Source of the DNA: Dipteris shenzhenensis
Taxonomy: Eukaryota > Polypodiophyta > Polypodiopsida > Gleicheniales
Direction: 5' to 3' (one strand)
DNA length: 64,000 bases
Assembly: GCA_047967505.1 (NCBI GenBank)
Contig: CM106541.1
Of the stretch, positions 56,401 to 64,000 are shown piece after piece. The notes below the pieces were generated by a model that was not told the DNA's origin, did no database searches, and saw nothing but the letters and a program-made list of their open reading frames with translations. How positions within the stretch are numbered: position 1 is the stretch's first letter; every line of letters begins with the position of its first letter. A program made the translations under genes and the position numbers.

Positions 56401-57768
56401 TTAGTTGCAAAAGGATTTGCACAACAATATGGCCAAGATTATGATGAGACTTATGCTCCAGTAGCAAAGATGGATTCCATACGGTTCTTGATATCACTAG
56501 CGACACTCAGTAAATGGAATGTGTATCAGCTCGATGTCAAGAATGCAGCATTTCTCAATGGTTATCTAGACGAGGAAGTCTACATGCAACAACCAGCTGG
56601 TTATGTTGAACCAGGAAAGGAGAACAAGGTTTGCCATCTCAAGAAAAGTCTCTATGGCTTAAAGCAAGCACCCAGAAGTTGGTACAGCAGAATTGATAAG
56701 TATTTTGTTGATCTGGGATACATGAAGTCCAATGCAGATCATACTCTCTACTACAAAGTTCAAGGGGACGACATTACTATTGCACTTTTGTACGTAGATG
56801 ATCTGATTGTGACAGGAAGCAAGGATAGCTTCATCAGAAAACTAAAACAAGACTGATCTGCAGAGTTTGACATGAAAGATCTTGGACTTATGCACTATTG
56901 TCTTGGAATTGAGTTCTGGAGAGATTCAGATAGCACATTCATGAGTCAGCTCAAGTATGTTGACAGTCTCCTGAAGAAGTTTCATATGGCCGATTGCAAG
57001 ATTGCTGCCACTCCCATGGAACAGAGTTTGAAACTTACTAAAGATTCAGAAAAGCCTACAGTCAATGACAGATACTACAGGTAAATCATTGGATCTCTTA
57101 TATATCTGACAATCACACGGCCAGATATTTGTTATGCAGTAAGCTCACTAGCACAGTTTATGGCAAATCCAAAATAGTCTCACTGGAATGCAGCCAAAAG
57201 AGTCTTGAGATACATCAGAGGTACAAGATAGTTTGGGATAGAATATAGAGGAAGTCATCCACGGTTGCATGGATACTGTGATAGTGACTATGCCGGAGAT
57301 CATGAGACCAGGAGATCGACACAGGGATATGCATTTTTCCTTGGTCAAGGTGCTATATCATGGTTGTCAAACAAACAGCCAACTGTTTCTTTGTCTTCGA
57401 CTGAAGCAGAATATAGAGCACTCACTACAGGTGCATGTGAGGCTATATGGCTCAGAAGACTATTGTCAGAAACAGATTACTTTGATGAGTCAAAGCCAAC
57501 AACAATATACTGTGATAATCAATCGGCTCAAGCATTGGCCAAAAATCCAGTATATCACTCGAGGACAAAGCACATTGATGTCAGAGAGCACTTCATCAGA
57601 GAAAGAGTGTTACTTGGTGACATCACACTGCAGCATTGTGATAGCAAAGAAAATGTTGTAGACATCTTTACCAAACCACTCGGTAAAGAGCTATTCGAGA
57701 AACACCGACTAGCTCTTGGTTTGATGCAGAAGAAGGACATTCCCATTAAAGGGGTGTGTGGAATGTAA
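53497..57768 (+). pseudogene. Element D copia polyprotein, single frame with six in-frame stops
   Basis: The whole gag-pol stays in one frame for 1,424 codons. Gag starts MSTSNLNLEASAKLDNSNYD; zinc knuckle CX2CX4HX4C at about 54421 (CNYCHKFGHYERDC); protease WYIDSGASSHMT at 54697; pre-integrase KWHKRYGHVNFKYL near 55108; integrase HTDVWGYAQT, IDDYSRYC, SDRGGEYMS and PQQNARAERKNGTL; RT starting EWQTALNEEMDALYKNNTWE, with LYGLKQAPRSWYSRID and LYVDDLIVTGS; RNase [49 protein letters not shown]. All catalytic blocks are present. Stops: TAG 54346, TGA 55387, TAG 56155, TGA 56854, TAA 57082, TAG 57175. No frameshift was detected. Confidence 0.9.
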
Positions 57769-57847
57769 TGCTCAGTCCTTCTTCGATTCCCCAGAATCAT
57801 CATCTTGAGGGAAGGCCTACTTCATGATGTTGATCTTGAGGGAAGGT

Positions 57848-58274
57848 GTTGAGAGTTCACGCTCAACATCATGTGATCATGTGTGCATAGCACCATCACG
57901 TGATCATATGTGCATAGCACTAACCTTATAGAGTGCTATAAAGGAAAGGGTTAGATCCCCTATCCCTAACCCTAAAAGGGTTTGTATATATTTTCAACTA
58001 ATTCTAGTGTACAGTTAGTCATTTTTGGTGTGCTCTCTAGCTATGCCCTCTCTCCTCATCTCCACTCTTCTCCTCTCCCCTCTTCATATTTTGTCATATA
58101 AGGGTGCTATAAAGGAAAGGGTTAGATCCCCTAACCCTAACCCTAAAAGGGTTTGTATATATTCTATTTTTTCAACTAATTCTAGTGTACAGTTAGTCAT
58201 TTGTGGTGTGCTCTCTAGCTGTGCCCTCTCTCCTCATCTCCACTCTTCTCCTCTCCCACCTTCATATTTTGTCA
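57848..58274 (+). repeat. 3' LTR-like end of element D with partial duplication
   Basis: After a GAGGGAAGG purine tract the sequence starts TGTTGAGAGTTCACGC and ends CATATTTTGTCA at 58096. A 164-171-bp part (GTGCTATAAAGGAAAGGGTT...) is repeated at 57933-58096 and 58104-58274, including a TATAAA box-like word and short CCCTAACCCTAA stretches. The 57848-57932 part contains two copies of a ATG(T/A)GATCA(T)-GTGCATAGCAC word. I do not find this LTR upstream of gag D. Confidence 0.65.
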
Positions 58275-58280
58275 CGAAGA

Positions 58281-59012
58281 GCATGGTACCAATGGATAGA
58301 CAAATTCTTTCATAAATTAAACTTCAAAAGATGGGTTTTGAGGCCCCCCATTCTAAGAACAAGGTATGTAAGCTGAAGAAGGCTTTATATGGGCTGAAAT
58401 AGGCCCCAAGAACATGGTACCAATGGATAGACAAATTCTTTCATAAATTAAACTTCAAAAGATGTGGCTCAGCAGATGCTAACTTGTTATGTGTACAGGA
58501 AAGGTGGAAAATCTGCTATTATTGTTCCATATGTGGATGATCTCCTTATTATAGGTGACTATGAAGACATGATCCAACAGACTAAAAAGGCATTGAGCAT
58601 AGAGTTTGAGATGATAGACTTAGGCTTGATGCACTAATGTTTGGGGATTGAAGTCTAGCAAGAGCCAGGCAAGATCTTCATCTCTCAGCAAAAATATGCT
58701 AGGGAGATCTTGAAGGCTTTTGGTATGTCCGAGTGCAAGGAGATAGATACACTTATGGAGGTAAATCTAAGGCTGTCTATGGAGGATGCCTCACCACCAG
58801 GTACAGGAAGTTAGTCCGCAGTCTCATCTGTTTGTGCAACACCAGACCGAACATCAGTTTTGCTATTGGCGTTTTGAGTAGGCTCTCCAATAAGCCCCAG
58901 GAGAATCATTGGAATGCAGGGATGTGGGTGCTTAGGTATGTGAAGGGCACTCTTGATTATGGCATCACCTATGGTACAGGCACTTCCTTGGCTGGTCATT
59001 GTGAGTCAAATT
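58281..59012 (+). pseudogene. Element C RT C-terminal part
   Basis: A 128-bp segment starting GCATGGTACCAATGGATAGA is duplicated (58281-58408 and from 58409). The intact order then reads KNKVCKLKKALYGLK (stop in place of Gln), APRTWYQWIDKFFHK, VDD block near 58530 (broken), MIDLGLMH-like and RPNISFAIGVLSRLSNKPQE, then RNase H start SLAGHCESN at 59000. Frames change at least twice. Confidence 0.7.
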
Positions 59013-59259
59013 CTCGGGGGGGTCACTCATCATATGTAACCCTATCATGTGAGTTCAACAGAAGGATTTTTTTTATTTCTAAAATTTACAGAAATAAATA
59101 TACATAAGGGACTATTTAAAATAAGTTTGGAAAAAATTTACAGATTTGTATAGAAAAGGGGTACATTTTATTAATGAATTTTTTTACAGATAAGGGACTT
59201 TAAATATAGGCCTTTAACGCACGTGATATAGAGGGTTTATACATAGTGACCCCCCCGAG
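59013..59259. mobile_element. 247-bp MITE with CTCGGGGGGGTCACT ends, copy 2
   Basis: Same 15-bp termini and highly similar body as 47970-48215. It is inserted in the RNase H frame of element C between the codons for ES and N-W. The flanks are GTCAAATT (59005-59012) and CTCAAATT (59260-59267), an 8-bp target duplication with one mismatch. It therefore inserted after element C. Confidence 0.88.
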
Positions 59260-59745
59260 CTCAAATTGGGGGCTGGAGATGTTGATTCCAGGAAATCAGT
59301 TTCTGGATATTGTTTCTCTTTAGGTTTAGCTATCTTCTCTTGGATCAGTAAGAAACAACCAACAGTGGCATTGTCTTCTACCAAGGCTAAGTACAAGGCA
59401 GTATGTTTTACTGCTTGTGAAGCAGTGTGGCTGAGGAGGATCTTATGGCACATGGGAGTGCCAGAGCATGAGGCAGCTGTGCAGAGGTGCGACAATCAAA
59501 GTTGCATGGCCATTACTAAAAATCCAATGTTTCATGCACACACAAAACATATAGAGATTCAGTATCACCATGTTCATGATTTGATCGAGGAAGAGATAGT
59601 GGAATTTGTCTACTGTCCCAACAGAGCAAAATGGAGCAGATATCTTCACCAAAGCACTCGAGAAGGATTAGCTTCAGGGTCATCTTTAGAGACTCCGCAT
59701 TGGGCTGAGAATGTAGTTCACCTACGGGTGGACGTTGAGGGGGGT
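59260..59745 (+). pseudogene. Element C RNase H end
   Basis: The frame resumes with NWGAGDVDSRKSVSGYCFSL, WISKKQPTVALSSTKAKYKA and RCDNQSCMAITKNPMF-HAHTKHIEIQYHH. In the usual SSTEAEY motif both Glu are Lys here, removing a catalytic residue. A frameshift near 59630 disrupts the terminal IFTKAL block. A GAGGGGGGT polypurine tract precedes the 3' LTR. Confidence 0.8.
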
Positions 59746-60374
59746 TATTAGATATGCTCAATGCCCCACCCTCCTGGTAACCACCAGTAGTCCAAGGTGC
59801 TGGAGTTGTAAGGCCCCCATATGAGGAGAAGCCATGTATGAGCCTCGGACATTGGATGGTTGGATGTCAGATGAGGTCTATCAATGAGACCATTGATAGT
59901 AGAAAGGTGATTGTGTGGGAGCCCCTTGCTCTTGCTAAGGTCTGGGGGCTAGTGGCCCCCCTAGTGGGGGTTTGGGGGTGAGAGCCCCCGAGGAGACGTT
60001 ATAGGAAATATTCCTTGAATATTTTATGGACAACTAGTTAGTTCCATCAACTAGGTTGATTGGTCGGCTTCACCGACTAGGTTGACTGGTCGGTTCCACC
60101 GACTACGTTGATTCGACTACTGCACAGCTATAAAGAGGCGACCTCCCCAGTCCATTATATCAGATCATATCAAATCAAAGATGTTCCAGCTACTAGCTCT
60201 TCACCTAGTATCTGTCTAGATCGCCATCTAAGCTCCACTATGGGAGCGCACAGGTGGACAGAGCCATCATCTGTACTACATCAGTATTGAAGGAAAATTT
60301 TGTTCATCTCTAGTTTGCTGTGTACTCTCTATTCTTTGTTCAGTTTTTGTTCCACTACGCCGTGTAATTTAACA
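59746..60374 (+). repeat. 3' LTR of element C
   Basis: Begins TATTAGATATGCTCAATGCC (the terminal TG has become TA) and ends GTGTAATTTAACA. It is shorter than the 5' LTR mainly in the C/G-run region and differs by many substitutions, so the element is not recent. Confidence 0.88.
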
Positions 60375-61249
60375 GCCGTAACTTGCAATCCAAGAGGAAT
60401 TTGCACACGCTCCAAAAAAGGAAAAGTGATCACCTTTTTGAGCTCTAGACGCTTGTTGGATCAGAATAATTGTTAGCAATTAGGTACTGCCAATATTAAA
60501 AGAAATCAATTGGTAAGACCTTTGCAACAAATGATAAATAAAAGAATGAATGCACACATCACTGCCATAAGCATGTCAAAAGCACAAATGCATGAGATGA
60601 CCATAGCACAGAACATGGAATCCACATATAAAGCATCAAGCTGCATCAAGCAAAGAAGAGAACGCCATTGACAACATGTATTGAGAAGCAAAAACCTTGC
60701 CACCTTTAGCCCACATGTTTGTAAATCAAGCCTGACCACCTAAGAGTAGCTATGAAAGCACGTAGGGGAGGTATTGACATGTAAAATCCACACTTGACCA
60801 CCTTAAGTAGAAATGTATGCATTGATGAGAGGTGATGGAATGTAAACTCACATCTAACCACCTTGCGGTAGCCAATGGATCATGGCACCAAGGGGAGGCG
60901 TTGAGATATGGTGCCATGAACACATAATTAGAGGCTAAGGTATGGTATAGGAAAGAATCAAAGTAGCCACCCTAGGATGTGGACTACATGATGTGGAGAT
61001 GTGGATCTAGGATATCCACAAGGAGAGATGTGGATTAGAGGACCCATAGGTGTTGACTATTCAAAGGGAACTCTCTACATGAGAGGCCTATCATGTATTG
61101 TTGAGTAGAAGAAATGCACATTCACTCAAGATTCTATTTATGAGTCCAGGCAAATCTATCTTGGAACCTAATTGACTTGAGGTACATGTCATGAGCATTC
61201 TCTTCATCATGTCTCCACATAGGTTCCATCCACCTTAGAGTGCTCCATA
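60375..61249. other. Right half of the older LTR-like sequence, then unassigned DNA
   Basis: 60376-60465 (CGTAACTTGCAATCCAAGAG ... GCTCTAGACGCTTG) matches 52762-52850 and continues the sequence interrupted by element C at 48683. From 60480 onward no gene is visible; CCACCTTAAGTAG/CCACCTTGCGGTAG words recur near 60800-60870. Confidence 0.45.
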
Positions 61250-62415
61250 GATCCTTGTTTGCATAATTGTGGGTCTAAGAAAAAAAAGAGATACTTGTTT
61301 GCATACCTTCCTTTTCTTGTAGCAAGGGGCATTTTCAAGACAGTTCAATTGGGCTTCTTGATGGTAGGGCACACACATGAGGAGATTGATGCAATGTTTA
61401 GTAGGTTCTTTGAGAGCTTGCGAGTGGGACAAACATACACTTTCCTGCATCTGATGGATACATTCAAAAAACGTACATCATCTTCACTAGCACCATTTCT
61501 TCTTACACGGGTTCTTGACTCCAAGGATTATGTGGATGGCTACCTATGTGATGGGAAAGAAATGCTAGTTGGTCATGCAAAGCCATTACAGTTTCGATTT
61601 TACATGCAAGGTGATAGACCTATGATGCAGTACAAGGTGCATCCAAAATCACTTAATTGGATGCCCATTGAAGAGGGAATTGAGCTATGGAAGAAAGATG
61701 GTGAGGGTTCACCATTGTTGCCAATAGGTCCTCCCGATATGTTGCCAATGGCTGCATTTGTGAGAGATCACTTGCAAGTAATATCAGGGATAATGGATTA
61801 CATTAATTTTTGGGAGAGATATGCAAGTGGAAAGTATGCATCATATGAGTCCTACATTAGGCCATTGATAGACTATTCAAAAACCATGATCGGTGAGCTC
61901 AAACAAGAAAACATCTTAGAGATAGGAGTGTACAGAGAGTTTTGGCCAAGAACACAATCGCTTGATGAGGAGGATGATATAGATGCTTGCATTAATGAGT
62001 TCCAAGGCTATGAGGAATGGAATGATAACTTTTGTGGGCCTCTAAAAGGTAAGCCAAGGTAAGAGTTTAGACCAATGGTGGATGTTAAGCAAGGTGATTT
62101 CGTCTTGGTGAGGCCATCAGACCCTATATACCCCATATGGCTTGGGGTTGCCGTATCAAGTGCCGAGATGGATGCTGCATCTCCTAGCTTCAAGAAATTA
62201 TTAATTCAGTATTGAGCACCATCAGTTAAGCTCAATGATGCAGATGCCTATGTTGATTGTTGTTGGAACAAGTATTGGATAGAGAATAGGTTGGATCCAT
62301 AGGTGTGGGAGTGTATTGATGCGGTCGTCTGGTCATGGTGGACATCAAAAGCCATAAATAGACCCAAGAAAATTAAGATTCCACAAAGGGTATGTATGAA
62401 AGCATAGGAGAGCTT
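61250..62415 (+). pseudogene. DUF7869-like protein fragment (VGHTH motif)
   Basis: The main frame, 61259-62062, reads LFAYLPFLVARGIFKTVQLG, then FLMVGHTHEEIDAMFSRFFE. The [F]L-VGHTHE-ID-MFS block is the hallmark of DUF7869, a domain of unknown function widespread in algae, fungi, some animals and seed-free plants, often in repetitive families. Downstream, in the same frame across stops, come VDVKQGDFVLVRPSDPIYPI and CCWNKYWIENRLDP. Stops at 62060 (TAA; alternatively part of a CCAAG/GTAAGA donor), 62213 (TGA, Trp-like), 62300 (TAG) and 62407. The N-terminus is missing. Whether this is a host gene or a transposon-borne frame is not known. Confidence 0.55.
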
Positions 62416-62940
62416 GCTTGGTATTAGAGCATAGAAAATGGTGTCGATTTTCTCCCTCTTAATCTCTAAAACTTCCATTGCAATGTGTGTTCTCATGTGA
62501 TGTTTCTCAATTGTTGTTATCTTGTCAATGGATATTTGCATATTATTTAATATGACAAATTTCAGAAGCTGTCCTTCACCAACAACTACTTTGTTTCTAG
62601 TGGTTCACTATGCATGGTGTTTGTTAACACCACCAATTGGTGTTTATTAACACCTCAAGTAAAATATACATGTCCCCAAACAGTGTTTATTAACACCACC
62701 AAATACATGATTTTCAAACTCTGCCACAAATGCTTTTTTCCGGTTGTTATACGTAATGAAATGTTTCACAACCAATAAAGTTTTTCATAATCATTGGAAT
62801 TTCCAAATATTAGCATATTCAATATTGGCAAAATTCCCACAATCAATGAAAATTTCCCAAATTTAATGAAGCCTTTCCCAATTTTAATGAAATCCACCCA
62901 ATTTTGAAATTCCCAAAATGCAACTTTTGTTCCACTTTAT
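62416..62940. repeat. AT-rich DNA with short repeats
   Basis: GTGTTTGTTAACACC / GTGTTTATTAACACC, a near-palindrome, occurs at about 62619, 62641 and 62683. From 62815 to 62930 the word CCCAATTTTAATGAAA and variants recur every 25-30 bp. No gene is visible. Confidence 0.6.
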
Positions 62941-64000
62941 CTAATATGGTGTTATTGGTTACCTATAAATTTTGCTAATGGTTTGATAGGACTAATAAAA
63001 TCTAGCCCCCACTTTTGGAATGATCCCAAAGGGAGAATGGGTTGATGAGGCATTCTATCAGTATCAAGTGGTCTATCATCCCTCTGGCATGGTAAACATG
63101 CCTTTGCATAATTGTGAGCAAATTTTAACATAGTAGGGCACCATAAACTGGCTTGTAAGATTTTCTTACCTTTAATGTATAAAGAGATATGTCCTCCTAC
63201 TACTCCTCCCTAAGATTCTGCCAAGATAACCTTTTGTTCATGACCTTGCACACATCTTATAATGACTTGGTCAATTCCCCTTCTATATAAAACACCAACA
63301 ATAACAAAAAATGGCCTACTTTATAAAACAAGTTTTTTCCTTTGATCCCTACTTAATGTTTTAGGAATCAATCCATCAGTAAGAAAAAAGAGCATCTTAT
63401 CATACCAGTTTGGGGGTTCCTCAATTCTTACCATGAAAATGCTTGCATCATATAGTTCATCTAGTATACCTATTGGAGCTTCCCGTGATGCCAGCCTGCT
63501 CAAATAATTTCCAGGTCTATGTACAATGCTATAGTCAAATTCCTACAACAAGAGCATCCATCTGGCCAATCTTCTTGTCAATTGTAGTTTGTTGACCAAG
63601 TAGATAAGTGCTTGATGATCCACTGACCTGCCATAACATCTAACAGAGAATCACAAAATGGTAGAGGAAAAGGATCAGTAATGGTGGCAGCATTGAGCTT
63701 TCTGTAGTCAACACAAATTTTGAGTTTTCCATTCTTCTTGGGGACAATTACAATGGGTGATAGCCACATAATATGTGTGAGAGGTATCACCATGTAATAT
63801 GTGTGAGAGGATAGATGGAGCCTACTCTCAGCAACTTGTCTGTTTCTTCCTTCACTTGTTTTTCATAAATTGGGTTCATTTTATATCTGTTTTGCACCAC
63901 TAGAACAACATCCTTTTTCAAGTTGATCCTATGTTGGCCGAACTTTGGGTCTACCCCCTTCATGTCTATGTAATGCCATTGTGTGGGTCTTGGCAGTGAC
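62941..64000 (-). pseudogene. Ty3/gypsy pol: RT start, RNase H end, integrase start
   Basis: On the minus strand from the window edge: upstream RT linker (KMNPIYEKQVKEETDKLL), then LSPIVIVPKKNGKLKICVDY, RKLNAATITDPFPLPF and LDVMAGQ (to about 63635). The sequence then jumps to the RNase H tail (EFDYSIVHRPGN, LSRLASREAPIGILDELYDA) and the integrase zinc-binding segment (GGHISLYIKGKKILQA, HNYAKACLPCQR), ending in ILPLGSFQKWGLDF near 63000. The RT palm with YVDD and most of RNase H are deleted at about 63630. A small duplication (TAATATGTGTGAGAGG) lies at 63769-63810. The element continues beyond the window. Confidence 0.75.

Larger units (their letters stand above)
48684..60374 (+). mobile_element. 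Copia element C (interrupted)
   Basis: Bounded by a 5' LTR (48684-49358) and a 3' LTR (59746-60374). The internal part holds gag, protease and integrase on the left and the RT end and RNase H on the right; the RT N-terminal half is missing and its place is taken by element D (about 52250-58274). A MITE interrupts RNase H (59013-59259). The flanks GTTGT (48679-48683) and GCCGT (60375-60379) could be a decayed 5-bp target duplication, differing by two transitions. Confidence 0.82.

Noticed and set aside
53497-57768. RNA editing or programmed readthrough as the reason for stops in copia D
   Set aside because: Six stops spread over gag, integrase, RT and RNase H fit ordinary C-to-T and G-to-A decay. 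Editing of this type is known from plant organelles, not nuclear TEs.
57980-58150. CCCTAACCCTAA words as interstitial telomere repeats
   Set aside because: They are short, embedded in the LTR of element D and duplicated with it.

Overview
The window is nuclear DNA from a land plant and consists almost entirely of transposable elements in different states of decay. Evidence for a plant nucleus: En/Spm(CACTA)-type elements carrying TNP2-like (Transposase_21, DUF4218, DUF4216) and TNPA-like reading frames, Ty1/copia elements with a 'TGGTATCAGAGC' primer-binding site, Ty3/gypsy pol remnants, GT-AG introns and long CT/GA microsatellites. A DUF7869-like reading frame (VGHTH motif) and a LINE 3' end with a CX2CX9HX4C finger are types I associate more with seed-free plants (moss, lycophyte or fern) than with flowering plants. 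That leaning is inference from memory and is weak.

Layout. 0-1 kb: a TC/CA microsatellite field interrupted by a 5'-truncated LINE. 1.8-2.1 kb: a 233-bp fold-back element. 3.4-3.7 kb: gypsy RT remnant. 4.4-6.07 kb: 3' end of a decayed CACTA element (CACTA-1) ending in ...TAGTAGTG. 6.17-18.46 kb: a bounded 12.3-kb CACTA-like element (element A) with CACAA termini and a 3-bp TAT target duplication; its TNP2-side end is present three times in tandem (period 2,713 bp), each copy starting with the element terminus. 18.5-22.1 kb: a comparatively gene-like island with one small secreted-protein gene (19.8-20.2 kb, minus). 22.1-23.76 kb: copia remnant (minus). 23.77-28.5 kb: element B, an inverted, truncated relative of A. 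28.8-29.5 kb: gypsy integrase/protease debris. 29.5-30.45 kb: a 3 x 304-bp tandem repeat. 31.0-35.05 kb: pieces of an unrecognised minus-strand gene ending in a SET-like domain. 30.8-41.5 kb: a regional family of short dyads built on GAGAATGGCAC-NN-GTGCCATTCTC, partly arranged as a complex satellite (35.1-38.0 kb) and as a short tandem array (41.1-41.5 kb). 41.5-48.2 kb: degenerate duplicated repeats, inverted LTRs and a MITE with a clean empty-site comparison. 48.68-60.37 kb: copia element C with both LTRs, containing a second copia polyprotein (element D, 53.5-57.8 kb) and a second copy of the same MITE. 61.2-62.4 kb: decayed DUF7869-like frame. 62.9-64 kb: gypsy pol (minus).

How the parts relate. 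In A and B the TNPA-like and TNP2-like genes are divergent, and the intergenic promoter, the TNPA intron and the element ends share a GACGCG/GCGTCTATA word, as expected if one element-encoded protein binds both ends and promoter. Neither element has intact genes, and their lesions differ. Most in-frame stops in A, B, C, D and the DUF7869 frame are explained by C-to-T or G-to-A transitions, the signature of methylated, silenced DNA. The strongest candidate for something undescribed is the confined GGCAC dyad family at 30.8-41.5 kb. Coordinates of decayed genes are approximate where introns or frameshifts intervene. No rRNA, tRNA or CRISPR feature was found.
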